In this document: positions 1 through 7,058 of the stretch, piece after piece
Position numbering within the stretch: the stretch's first letter is position 1
How the letters are laid out: every line of letters begins with the position of its first letter
The notes under the pieces: model-generated
Seen by the model: only the letters and a program-made list of their open reading frames with translations
Databases searched by the model: none
Told to the model about the DNA's origin: nothing
Position numbers and translations under genes: made by a program
DNA from: Gemmatimonadota bacterium
Lineage (GTDB): Bacteria > Gemmatimonadota > Gemmatimonadetes > Gemmatimonadales > GWC2-71-9
Assembly (NCBI GenBank): GCA_016713435.1
Contig: JADJPD010000035.1
Location: 1 to 11,025, forward strand
DNA length: 11,025 nucleotides
Direction of reading: 5' to 3'

Positions 1-1514
1 GGTGCTCCGGCTCCAGATGCCGCCCGATTTTTCACACCGCTCCACCGTGGAGACACATCACCTGAGGCGGCGAGGTCTGCGACCTGCAGTGGTACCCGAC
101 GGCCTCGCGTCGCCCTTCATCTCCAGCTCGCGCGACCACAAGCACGCCGTGGCTCCGCGTGGCCGACGCCACCACCGGCGCGGTGCGAGTGCTGCACGAG
201 GAGAGCCGTACCCAGATCGGCGACGCCGTCGCTCCCGAGAACCTCTGGCAGGTGCTCCCGCCAGCAACGAGGACCATCTGGTGGTCGGAGCGCGACAACT
301 GGATCCAGCTCTACCTCTACGACCTGCGCACCGGCGCCCTCAAGAACCGGATCACCAGCGGCGACGGCAACGTCACCCGCATCGTGCGCGTGGACGAGAA
401 GGCGCGGCGCATCTGGTTCACCATGAACGGCCACGAGCGCCGGGCCGCGACCCTACTTTTGCGCACCTCTACCGGGTGGGCTTCGACGGCAAGGGCCTGA
501 CGCTCCTCACGCAGGCTTCGCGCGCACCACAGCGTGTCGATGTCGCCACCGGGGCCTACTTCCAACGACACCCACTCCACCCCGGACACCCCGCCCGCAC
601 CTGCGTCCTCCGCGACGCGATGACCGGCCGCGCGGTGCTCCCGCTCGAGAAGGGCGACATCGGTCGCCTGCGGGACGATAAGCTGGGCGCCCCGATCCCC
701 ATCACCGTGAAGGCGCGCGACGGCCAGACCGACCTCTACGGCCCCATGTACGTGCCGACCACGCTCGACTCGGCGAAGAAGTACCCGATCATCAACCACA
801 TCTACCCGGGCCCGAAGACGGGCAGCGTGGGGCCGCGCTCGTTCATCCCCTCGCGCGCGGGGACAACCAGGCCGTGGCCGAAACCAGCTTCATCGTGGTG
901 GAGATCGACGGGATGGGGACGCCGGGGGGGACCAAGGCGTTCCATGATTACTACTACGGCAAGATGCAGGACAACACGATCCGGATCAGGTGGTTGGCGA
1001 TGCAGGAGCTGGGCGCCGGTATCGCTTCATCGACATCGACCGCTGGTGATCTGGGGCCACTCGGGCGGCGGCTTCGCCACGGCCTCGGCGATGTCCGACC
1101 CCCTACTTCAAGGTGGGCATTTCGGAGAGCGGGCAACCACGACAACCGCGGCTCAGCGAGGACGACTGGGCGAGCGCCACCAGGGCCTGATGGTCACCGC
1201 GGCGGACAGCGCGGGCCACGTGGCGCAGCCAACCAGAGCCGAAGAGCCGCCAACCTCAAGGGCAAGCCGTTCCTGATCCACGGCAGTGATGGATGACAAC
1301 GTGCGCCGTACAACACGCGCAGCTCTGGTCAACGCGCCGCCGATGCGCGCCCAAGGACTTCGACCTGATCATGCTCCCGACGCGCGGCAACGGTACGGCC
1401 GCGACAGCCGTAACGCATCAAGGGGCGGCGGTGGGGGATTGCACTGTGCGCTACCTGCGCGGCGACGCATCCCCGCCGCAGGAGTACCGGGTTAAGGTAA
1501 GCCTGCAGCGGTAA
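1..1514 (+). pseudogene. S9 family peptidase (DPP-IV-like), 3' part, multiply frameshifted
   Basis: Remains of a serine peptidase of the prolyl oligopeptidase/DPP-IV group, which cleaves short peptides and is usually exported or periplasmic. The 5' end lies outside the window. The protein must be pieced together from all three frames. Beta-propeller-type sequence (ADATTGAVRVLHEE, NWIQLYLYDLRTG, VTRIVRVDEKARRIWF) lies at about 150-440. FAHLYRVGFDGKGLTLLT follows at about 460-510 in another frame, then DAMTGRAVLPLEKGDIGRL at about 610-670. The alpha/beta-hydrolase part starts with YPIINHIYPGP near 780. The nucleophile motif GHSGGG is at 1055-1072, with the Ser codon at 1061-1063. A DDNV stretch near 1290 fits the acid region, and KDFDLIMLP near 1360 precedes the expected catalytic-His segment, which reads RGNG here and is probably corrupted. 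The TAA stop is at 1512-1514. Family assignment is confident. Several single-base slips make sequencing error likelier than decay, but decay cannot be excluded. Confidence 0.82.
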
Positions 1515-1564
1515 GCCGGTGCCGTGAGCAGCTGAGGCCAGTCGCCCAGACGGCAGGACACTCG

Positions 1565-1606
1565 AACGGCCCCGGCGCCTTCTGGCTCCGGGGCCGTTTC
1601 GTCTTT
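1565..1606 (+). terminator. Rho-independent terminator after the S9 peptidase gene
   Basis: A perfect 11-bp stem, AACGGCCCCGG (1565-1575) with CCGGGGCCGTT (1588-1598), closes a 12-nt loop and runs into a T-rich tail (TTTCGTCTTT). It begins 50 bp after the TAA of the peptidase and lies before the next promoter, so it separates the two transcription units. Confidence 0.85.
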
Positions 1607-1636
1607 CGACGTCGTCCCTCCGCCTTTGGGGGCTGA

Positions 1637-1664
1637 TTGACCGCCCCGATTTTCGGCATATATT
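1637..1664 (+). promoter_or_regulatory. Sigma70-type promoter for the zinc-ribbon microprotein
   Basis: A -35 box TTGACC (1637-1642) is followed after 16 bp by a -10 box TATATT (1659-1664). This short AT-rich island stands out in GC-rich surroundings. It lies just after a terminator and 43 bp before the ATG at 1707. It probably drives the microprotein and perhaps the DinB-fold/SPL genes behind it. Confidence 0.6.
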
Positions 1665-1684
1665 CGGTTCCACGCAGCCGAATA
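1661..1684. promoter_or_regulatory. Inverted repeat overlapping the -10 box (candidate operator)
   Basis: TATTCGG (1661-1667) and CCGAATA (1678-1684) are perfect 7-bp inverted arms separated by 10 bp. The left arm overlaps the -10 hexamer and the right arm lies past the expected start of transcription. The geometry suits a dimeric repressor site; a weak 5'-leader hairpin is the alternative. It does not match the classic CTG-N10-CAG LexA box. Confidence 0.4.
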
Positions 1685-1706
1685 AACCCCGAAAGCAGAG
1701 GGACCC

Positions 1707-1874
1707 ATGACCACCACCTCCTCCTGGCGCCTCCCCCTCCGCCCCAAGCCGGTCACCAGCGGTAACACGTTGACCAGCAACCAGATCCGCGTCTGTCCCG
1801 AGTGCGCTGGCCCGGTGGTCCACATCTCCGGCTGCATCGCCTTCCGCCAGTGCGGCTGGGCCCGCTGCTCCTGA
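1707..1874 (+). CDS. Zinc-ribbon microprotein (55 aa)
   Basis: ATG at 1707 has AGAGGG (1697-1702) four bases upstream, and TGA is at 1872-1874. The protein begins MTTTSSWRLPLRP, a basic N-terminal tail, and ends in a compact Cys cluster: C30-x2-C33, C43, C49 and C54, with H39 between them. The run HISGCIAFRQCGWARC resembles the C-terminal Cys-rich tail of B12-dependent (class II) ribonucleotide reductases and other zinc ribbons; where the former often has GCxxC, this protein has GCIAF. The role is unknown. A stand-alone metal-binding or redox-tail peptide is an inference. It has its own promoter and lies 38 bp before the first DinB-fold gene. Confidence is good that it is real, low on function. 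Confidence 0.65.
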   Translation: MTTTSSWRLPLRPKPVTSGNTLTSNQIRVCPECAGPVVHISGCIAFRQCGWARCS

Positions 1875-1912
1875 CCGGCTCCCAGGCCCTTCTTCCTTAT
1901 ATCGGAGCCCCC

Positions 1913-2400
1913 ATGGATCCCCGCGTCGCCTCGCTCGCCGCCATCACCCGGCTCAACGGCCGGCTGTTCCACCACTGCCTCGACGGCCTCAGCGACGAAG
2001 CCGCGCAGGAGCGGCCCGGTCCCCAGGTCAACAACATCGCCTTCGTGGCGGCGCATCTCGTGGACTCGCGCCACTACATGCTGGCGCTCCTCGGCGACGC
2101 GCGCGCCAACCCGCTCCCGGCCCCCGAGGGCGGCTTCAACGACATCAGCAAGGTCACGCGTTATCCCACGCTGGCCGAGGTCCGCGCGGCGTGGGATGCG
2201 GCGGGGCAGGCGCTCGAGGCGCGGTTCGGCGCGGCCACGGCGGCCCAGCTCGCGGCCCCGCAGGGCGAGGGGTGGCCCATCGAGGAGGACGCTCTACGGC
2301 GTGCTTTCCACGTTCATGGTGCAGCACGAGAGTCATCACGTGGGGCCAGCTGGGCCTGCTGCGGAAGGTCGCGGGGCTCGCGGCCATGGCGTACGCCTGA
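1913..2400 (+). CDS. DinB-family (DinB/YfiT-like four-helix) protein, frameshifted
   Basis: Begins MDPRVASLAAITRLNGRLF at ATG 1913. The DinB fold is a four-helix bundle with a His-based metal site, seen in thiol-S-transferase-like and DNA-damage-inducible proteins. It is unrelated to DNA polymerase IV despite the name. The sequence NNIAFVAAHLVDSRHYMLAL holds the first His region. After a slip near 2291 the frame changes to LYGVLSTFMVQHESHHVG, the C-terminal metal-site motif. A second slip at the G run 2341-2345 moves it to QLGLLRKVAGLAAMAYA, ending at TGA 2398-2400. Restoring a C near 2291 and removing one G at 2342-2345 gives a continuous protein of about 162 aa, normal for the family. The next gene's Shine-Dalgarno GGAGG begins right after the stop, suggesting translational coupling. 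Substrate unknown. Confidence 0.72.
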
Positions 2401-2410
2401 GGAGGGACGC

Positions 2411-2923
2411 ATGACCACGATCGCACCCATCGCGCCGCGCGCCACCGCCAGCCGGCCGGTGGCGGCCCTCGCCCCGCACCTCGTGGCGGTGCTGCGGGGA
2501 GGCGTTCGAGGGGCGCGCCGAGGGGAGCGCCGCTTCACCGACCCGCGGCCCGAGGGCGGGCTCTTCGGCACGCTGGCCATGCTCTCCTCGGCGCAGGTGT
2601 CGCGGCCCGCAGGCGGGCACGCGCCACCATCGCGGGGGCACGTGCAGCACCTGGCCTTCCGCCTGAGCGTAAGCACCAGCTGGATCCGCGGCGAGCACCG
2701 GACGTGGACCTGGGACGAGCGCGGCAAGGTGCGCACCGTGACCGACGGCGAGTGGCTGGGCCTCAAGGGCGCAGCTCCGCGAGGAGTACGGCGTGCTCCT
2801 CGCCACCCTCGAGCGGCACGCGCTGGACACCGACGAGGCGCTCGACGGCGCCATCGGCGCGCTGGCGCACGCGGTGTATCACCTGGGCGCCATCCACGCG
2901 GGCGCTCACGCGGCCTGGGCTGA
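2411..2923 (+). pseudogene. Second DinB-fold protein, several frameshifts
   Basis: ATG 2411 is preceded by GGAGG (2401-2405), directly behind the first DinB-fold gene. Most of the N-terminal half lies in one frame, with GLFGTLAMLSSAQVSRP, HVQHLAFRLSVSTSWIRGE and WTWDE. The C-terminal part is in another frame (YGVLLATLERHALDTDEA, then LAHAVYHLGAIH). The His residues of HVQHLAF and AVYHLGAIH are the likely metal ligands of a DinB-superfamily four-helix bundle. Slips lie near 2500, 2625 and 2770. The likely stop is TGA 2921-2923, 12 bp before the SPL-like ATG. The two DinB-fold proteins share little sequence by eye, so they are distinct members rather than a recent duplication. Function unknown. 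Confidence 0.6.
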
Positions 2924-2935
2924 GCGAGACGCGCC

Positions 2936-3995
2936 ATGGGCACCACCCTCGTCAACCAGCTCGATTTCCTCGGCGGCCAGCGCCGGGTGGGGCCCAGCAC
3001 GCCGCTGCCGGTGCTGGATGAGCGCGAGCGCGGCACCACGTTCCACGAGGTGCCGGTCAAGGCCATCCTCAACTCGCCGGCGGCCACGGGCATGGGGTTC
3101 TGGTCGCTCAACCCGTACGTCGGGTGCGAGTTCGGCTGCACCTACTGCTACGCGCGCGAGACCCACAAGTGGGTGGTCGAGCGCCAGACCGGGGACGAGG
3201 CGCCGGACGTGGTGACGGCCGAGGAGGCGTTCGAGAAGCAGATCCTGGTGAAGGTCACGGCGGCGGCGGTGCTCAAGCGGACGCTCTTTCCCAAGCGGCT
3301 GGCGGCCAGTCGCTGGTCATCGGCACCGCCACCGACCCGTACCAGTTAGCGGAGCGGCGCTTCCGCCTCACGCGGAGCCTGCTCGAGACGCTGCTGGGCT
3401 GGCGGGGGCTCTCGCTCGGGATCATCACCAAGTCGCCGCTCATCGGGCGGGACCTGGACCTGCTGGTGAAGCTGGCGGAGCGGCACGAGCTCACGGTGAA
3501 CATCTCCATCGCCTCGACGGATGGGGAGCTGCTGCGGCGGCTCGAGGCGCGCTCGCCCGCGCCGCACGCGCGGCTCCGGGCGCTGGCCCGGCTCACGGCG
3601 GCGGGGATCCATGCGGGGATGCTCATCGCCCCGATCATCCCCGGCGTCACCGACAGCCGGGAGGCGCTGGGCGCATTGATGCAGGAGGGGAAGGCGGCGG
3701 GGGCGCGATTCGCGGTCGGGTCGGCGCTCCGGCTCGGTCCCGCGGCGCGGTCCCGCTTCCTCCCCCACCTGGCGCACGAGTTTCCCGAGCTGGCCCCGCG
3801 CTATGCGCGCCGCTATGCCGGCCGCACCTCCGCGGGACGGGACTACACCGACGCCCTCGGCGCCCGCATCCGGTCGCTGCAGCAGGAGCACGGCTTCCCC
3901 GTCTCCCGCAACCGCCAGCGGGAGAAAGAGCTCAAGGGCCAGGCCAACCACACCGACAATTGGCGCCGCTCGAGGAGCAGTGGACGTTACTGTGA
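2936..3995 (+). CDS. SPL-family radical SAM protein, frameshifted
   Basis: A radical SAM protein resembling spore photoproduct lyase and its relatives in non-sporulating bacteria. It would bind a 4Fe-4S cluster and S-adenosylmethionine; SPL proper repairs thymine-dimer photoproducts, but the substrate here is unproven. The cluster motif CxxxCxxC is C64, C68 and C71 (GCEFGCTYCYAR). A missing G near 3302-3306 shifts the frame, after which SLVIGTATDPYQLAERRFR, GIITKSPLIGRDLDLL, LTVNISIAS and MLIAPIIPGVTD follow, all typical of this family. No intein is present, unlike some actinobacterial relatives. The open frame runs on to TGA 4099-4101 with an odd Arg-rich tail encoded inside the repeat element. 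A second slip near 3966 would give APLEEQWTLL with TGA 3993-3995, a more natural C-terminus, and I prefer that end. Confidence 0.8.
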
Positions 3996-4012
3996 GGGGG
4001 CTGGTCGAGGGG

Positions 4013-4244
4013 TTCACCGCAGAGGCGCGGAGGCGCGGAGGGCCGCAGAGGACCTGCGCTCGGAGTGGGGAGATCGGCTCAAGGTGAGTGCGGTGAATTG
4101 AGGGTGGTCTGGCAGCACGGGTGGGGAACGGTGCCGGACCCGAACCGACACCCACCAGAACAGCGTGGGCTCACCTTGCGGTGAGCCCACCATCCTCGAG
4201 CAGTTCCTCTGCGGCCCTCCGCGCCTCCGCGTCTCTGCGGTGAA
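4013..4244. repeat. Copy A of a 232-bp element with 38-bp terminal inverted repeats
   Basis: The left arm 4013-4050 starts TTCACCGCAGAGGCGCGGAG. The right arm 4207-4244 ends TCTCTGCGGTGAA. The arms are inverted copies matching at 37 of 38 positions. Each arm carries two tandem GGCGCGGA units or close variants. A core at 4100-4161 matches copy B ungapped at 56 of 62 positions, in the same orientation. The element fills the gap between the SPL-like gene and the ImuB-like ATG, ending 17 bp before that ATG. No transposase and no clear target-site duplication are visible. From memory, repeats of the TTCACCGCAGAG type are scattered in many genomes of environmental bacteria. Spurious reading frames in the arms give peptides such as RRGAEARRAAE. 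Confidence 0.85.
4165..4190. other. Perfect hairpin inside repeat element copy A
   Basis: GTGGGCTCACC (4165-4175) pairs fully with GGTGAGCCCAC (4180-4190) around a TTGC loop. Copy B keeps a weaker form at the same place (GCTCACC, GGTC, GGTGCGC, about 9144-9161) with one mismatch. No T-run follows, so it is not a classic terminator. It could stabilise RNA or be part of the mobile structure. Confidence 0.6.
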
Positions 4245-4261
4245 CAAGAGCAACCAGCCCA

Positions 4262-5512
4262 ATGCTCCCCCGCCACGTGATCTTCGTGGACCCGCCCGCC
4301 TTCTGCACCACGCTCGAGGAGCTGGTGGCGCCGGCGTTGCGTGCGCGGCCCATCGTGGTGGCGGCGCCGGGGGCGGACCGGGCCACGGTGCTGGCGCTCT
4401 CGCCCGAGGCGCGGCTGGCCGGGATCACCCGCGGCATGCCCGTGGCCAAGGCCCGCAAGCGCTGCCCCGACCTGGTCCTCCGCCCGCCCAACCCCGCCCT
4501 CTACGCCCGCGCCTCGAAGGCGCTGCACGAGATCCTGGCCCGCTACGCGCCCGTCATCGAGCCGCAGGGGTACGGCCATGCCTGGCTCGACGTCACCGGC
4601 ACCGGCCGCCTCTTCGGCCCGCCGGTGGACCTCGCCGCGCGGATCCTCCGCGAGTCGCGCGAACGGCTCCGCATCCCGCTGGCCGTGGGCGTGGCGCAGA
4701 ACAAGCTGGTGAGCCACGCGGCGTCGGAGGTGGTCAAGGAGGCGGAGCACTGGGACGCCCGCAGGGCGGAGCTGCTGCTCGACGTGCCCGGCGGCACCGA
4801 GGCCCCCTTCCTGGCCCCCGAGCGGGTGACGCTCCTCCCTGAGCTCGACCCCGCCACGCGCGAGCGGCTCGACGACTACCAGCTCGACTGGATCGGCGAG
4901 CTGCAGCAGGTGGGCGGCGAGGCGCTGGCGCAGGTCTTCGGTCCCCCGGGCCGGCTGCTGGGCCAGCACGCCCTCGGCATCGACGCCCGGCCGGTGCTCC
5001 CGCCGGCGGTGAAGGCGGAGTTCCGCGTCACCCACACCTTCGGCGACGACACCAACGACCTGGCCCTGCTCCACCGCCTGCTCCGCCACCAGGCCGAGCG
5101 GCTGGGCGCCCGGCTCCGCGCCCGTCAGCTCCATGCCCGGCGGCTCACCGTGCGGCTGGCCTACGCCGACTACGCCACCCAGCAGCGCAGCGTCCCCCTC
5201 GTCCCCTCCACGCTCGACGCCGAGCTGCTCGAGGCGGCGCGCCGCGCCTTCACCCTGGCCAACACCCGCACCGTGGCGCTCCGCGCCGTGGGCATGACGG
5301 TGGACCGCCTGGGCGAGGACGCCCGCCAGCTCGACCTCTGGAGCGACGGCCTGGCCGGGGCCCCCGCCGGCGAGCTGGCCATGGCGGCGGGGCTCGCCGT
5401 GGCCCCGGACCCCGGCGCCCTCCCGGCCCGGCGGCGCGGCGCGGAGCTCCAGTCGGCCCTCGACCGGATCCGCACCCGCTGGGGCGCCCGCGGCATCCGG
5501 GCCGGCGCCTGA
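4262..5512 (+). CDS. DNA polymerase Y-family protein, ImuB-like (probably catalytically inactive)
   Basis: A 416-aa Y-family fold protein. The N-terminus HVIFVDPPAFCTTLEE aligns with HVDMDCFFAAVE of Pol IV: the first Asp is kept (D10), the second is Pro, and the steric-gate Phe becomes Cys. The palm motif, SIDEAYLDVT in Pol IV, reads GYGHAWLDVT, so the catalytic Asp-Glu pair is Gly105-His106. A helix-hairpin-helix/thumb region (LDWIGELQQVGGEALAQVFG) and a little-finger domain (about 255-350) follow. QLDLW at 356-360 matches the beta-clamp-binding motif QLxLF. Loss of catalytic acids with a kept clamp motif is the hallmark of ImuB, the non-catalytic partner of DnaE2 in mutasomes; a DnaE-type gene lies 3.7 kb downstream. 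No ImuA is seen. ATG 4262 lies 17 bp after the repeat element and has no strong Shine-Dalgarno. Confidence 0.82.
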   Translation: MLPRHVIFVDPPAFCTTLEELVAPALRARPIVVAAPGADRATVLALSPEARLAGITRGMPVAKARKRCPDLVLRPPNPALYARASKALHEILARYAPVIEPQGYGHAWLDVTGTGRLFGPPVDLAARILRESRERLRIPLAVGVAQNKLVSHAASEVVKEAEHWDARRAELLLDVPGGTEAPFLAPERVTLLPELDPATRERLDDYQLDWIGELQQVGGEALAQVFGPPGRLLGQHALGIDARPVLPPAVKAEFRVTHTFGDDTNDLALLHRLLRHQAERLGARLRARQLHARRLTVRLAYADYATQQRSVPLVPSTLDAELLEAARRAFTLANTRTVALRAVGMTVDRLGEDARQLDLWSDGLAGAPAGELAMAAGLAVAPDPGALPARRRGAELQSALDRIRTRWGARGIRAGA

Positions 5513-5536
5513 CATCGGTGACCCGCGGCCACGCCA

Positions 5537-5564
5537 TTGCGCTCGCAGGGTGGATGAGAATATT
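5537..5564 (+). promoter_or_regulatory. Weak candidate promoter before the Lys-rich microprotein
   Basis: TTGCGC (5537-5542), 16 bp, then AATATT (5559-5564), an AT-rich patch in the 121-bp gap after the ImuB-like gene. Box matches are poor. The microprotein could instead be read through from the gene upstream. Confidence 0.25.
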
Positions 5565-5589
5565 CGGGGAGGAACACGTCACTCCCTCA

Positions 5590-5607
5590 GGACCCCGGCC
5601 GGGGTCC
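5590..5607. repeat. Perfect 18-bp palindrome in the microprotein leader
   Basis: GGACCCCGG (5590-5598) joins CCGGGGTCC (5599-5607) with no spacer. It sits 26 bp before the ATG at 5634, with the Shine-Dalgarno GGAGG in between. A dimeric regulator site is possible. As a hairpin it has no loop, so DNA binding is the better guess. No T-tract supports a terminator. Confidence 0.4.
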
Positions 5608-5633
5608 GTACCCCACCCCGCTGGAGGCGACCC

Positions 5634-5795
5634 ATGGCTGGCAGCAAGAAGAAGCTCACCGGGCTCAAGGGCAAGAAGACCACGAAGGCCACGGCCGCCG
5701 AGGCCGATGGAGTGCGGGGCGGAGCCCGCAAGCTCAAGGCGGGTGGCAAGCTGATCCAGAAGTGGGGCCGGGCCCGGCAGGACATGAAGGAATAG
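5634..5795 (+). CDS. Lys-rich basic microprotein (53 aa), unknown function
   Basis: ATG 5634 follows a good Shine-Dalgarno (GGAGG at 5623-5627, six bases away); TAG is at 5793-5795. The protein has 12 Lys and 4 Arg against 4 acidic residues. It opens MAGSKKKLTGLKGKKTTKA and ends GGKLIQKWGRARQDMKE. There is no signal peptide, membrane segment or cysteine. The low-complexity Lys/Thr/Gly N-terminal half resembles nucleic-acid-binding tails, and the C-terminal part may form a short basic helix. I do not recognise a family. It lies between the ImuB-like gene and a terminator-like hairpin. The clean ribosome site and own stop support translation. Confidence 0.6.
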   Translation: MAGSKKKLTGLKGKKTTKATAAEADGVRGGARKLKAGGKLIQKWGRARQDMKE

Positions 5796-5819
5796 GACGG
5801 ACCATGGGGGCCAGAGCGA

Positions 5820-5847
5820 CAACGGGGAGCCGACTGGCTCCCCGTTG
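5820..5847. terminator. Terminator-like hairpin between convergent genes
   Basis: CAACGGGGAGCC (5820-5831) pairs perfectly with GGCTCCCCGTTG (5836-5847) around a GACT loop. It sits between the Lys-rich microprotein (+) and the Cys-rich gene (-), 24 bp after one stop and 19 bp after the other. No T-run on either side, so termination would rely on the strong stem or Rho. It may act in both directions. Confidence 0.6.
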
Positions 5848-5866
5848 CGCGTGTACCCCCGCAGCC

Positions 5867-6967
5867 TCAGGCGATGGGAGGCGTCTCGGGTGCGACGAGG
5901 ATGCCGAAATCCGCCAGACGCCGCACCAGGGCGGAATCGAGGGACACCCCATCTTCCGCCTCACTCGCGGCCCGGGCACGGGCCACGGGTCGTCCATCGA
6001 AGAACCGCAGCGCAGCAAGCACCATGGGCGACAGCCGCAGCGGATCCGTGGCGATATAGCTGGTGACGAGCGCCCCGCCATCCGGAAGCGGGGTGAAGTC
6101 GAAGCTCCCGACGGTCAGCCGTGCGGGGAGCCGTGACGACCGCACCCGCTCATAGGCAACCCGCGCGAGGCGCTCGAGCGCCTGCAGTTCCACCCCACCG
6201 AGGCGCCGGACGTCGCGCCAGCGCAGCCGAGTCACCCGCGCATGCGCCTCGGCGAAGAAGTCCCGCTCACGGCCTGCCCACCGCCCCCAGGGCTGGGCTC
6301 GCTCGGTGGGAGTGCGCGGGCCCTCGAAATCGGCGGGAGTGAGAACGCTGGTGGCCACCGCCCCGGGCCCGGGATGCAGGCTGGCCAGGACCTCGTCCCC
6401 GGGGTCCAGCTCGAGGACCACCCACTCCGCCACCGCACGTTCCGCCGCGCGGAGCAGCTGGTGCAGCCGCTCCCAGAACAGCTTCCCCACCTCACCCCGC
6501 TCGTGCTTGCAGAACCAGGTGGCGCACGTGGACTCGCGCGCCCGCCACACTCCGCAACGCCCACCGTCGGGGAGGTAGTGCGGGCATCGCATGCTCGGCA
6601 CCCGCCCAAAGGCACCCTCGATGCGGCGATACGCCAGCTCGTAGAGCGGTGTGGGGAGGCATCCGAGCGTCCCTACCGCGAGGCCGGCCGCGAGCCGGGC
6701 CTCCACCGTCCGCCGCCCCTCCGCCGCCTCGGGGGAGTCGTCCGCGAGCAGCGCGCCGACCTGGAAGTTCCAAAGGGTCGGCATGTAGGTGCAGCACGCG
6801 GTGGCGGGATCGAAGAAGACGGCGTCGTCGGAAGCGTCACCGCCCGAGGCCGGGCACATGGCGCAGTCCGCGCAGGTGGCCCGGCGCTCCAGCGGCATCG
6901 GGCCGCCGAGCGCCTCACGCATCCAGCGATCGAGCAGCGGCGGCAGTGGACTGGTACGGGAAGCCAT
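5867..6967 (-). CDS. Conserved Cys-rich protein of unknown function (366 aa)
   Basis: Starts at ATG 6967 with GAGG very close to the start; the stop is at 5867-5869. The N-terminal 155 residues carry about ten cysteines: C32-x2-C35-x2-C38 (CADCAMC), a C58-C59 pair in CCTYMP, C103, C128 (CPHY), C138 (GRCGVW), C148 and C153 (STCATWFCKHERG). This pattern suggests an Fe-S or zinc site, as in YkgJ-like cysteine-cluster proteins, though I cannot place it in that family. The middle (about 155-300) is Arg/Leu-rich helix. The end (LSPMVLAALRFFDGRPV, then DSALVRRLADFGIL) looks like a small winged-helix or PqqD-like unit; that is inference. It is the last gene of a leftward trio, 91 bp after the quinone oxidoreductase. 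There is no signal peptide, so it is probably cytoplasmic. Function unknown. Confidence 0.72.
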   Translation of the reverse strand: MASRTSPLPPLLDRWMREALGGPMPLERRATCADCAMCPASGGDASDDAVFFDPATACCTYMPTLWNFQVGALLADDSPEAAEGRRTVEARLAAGLAVGTLGCLPTPLYELAYRRIEGAFGRVPSMRCPHYLPDGGRCGVWRARESTCATWFCKHERGEVGKLFWERLHQLLRAAERAVAEWVVLELDPGDEVLASLHPGPGAVATSVLTPADFEGPRTPTERAQPWGRWAGRERDFFAEAHARVTRLRWRDVRRLGGVELQALERLARVAYERVRSSRLPARLTVGSFDFTPLPDGGALVTSYIATDPLRLSPMVLAALRFFDGRPVARARAASEAEDGVSLDSALVRRLADFGILVAPETPPIA

Positions 6968-7058
6968 GCCTCAAGCTACGCGCGCCCCGTGGCTCCGCAA
7001 CCAGAACGCGCGGGGCGAGGGTGGCTGCGCGACGACGGGGCGCGCCGCGCCGGGCCGC

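Noticed and set aside
1913..2400. DinB gene as DNA polymerase IV
   Set aside because: The residues match the DinB/YfiT four-helix metalloprotein family, not Y-family polymerases; the shared name is historical.
2936..4101. Intein in the SPL-like radical SAM gene, as in some actinobacterial relatives
   Set aside because: Family motifs follow each other at normal spacing and no intein splice blocks are visible; the interruption is a single-base slip.
4014..4262. Small frames in the repeat arms giving peptides like RRGAEARRAAE or FTAEARRRGG
   Set aside because: These are translations of the inverted-repeat arms, found in several frames and on both strands, and are not protein-coding by themselves.
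4079..5515. 478-aa open frame on the - strand opposite the ImuB-like gene
   Set aside because: Low-complexity His/Arg/Gly-rich translation antisense to a well-supported gene; its end also reads through the repeat element.
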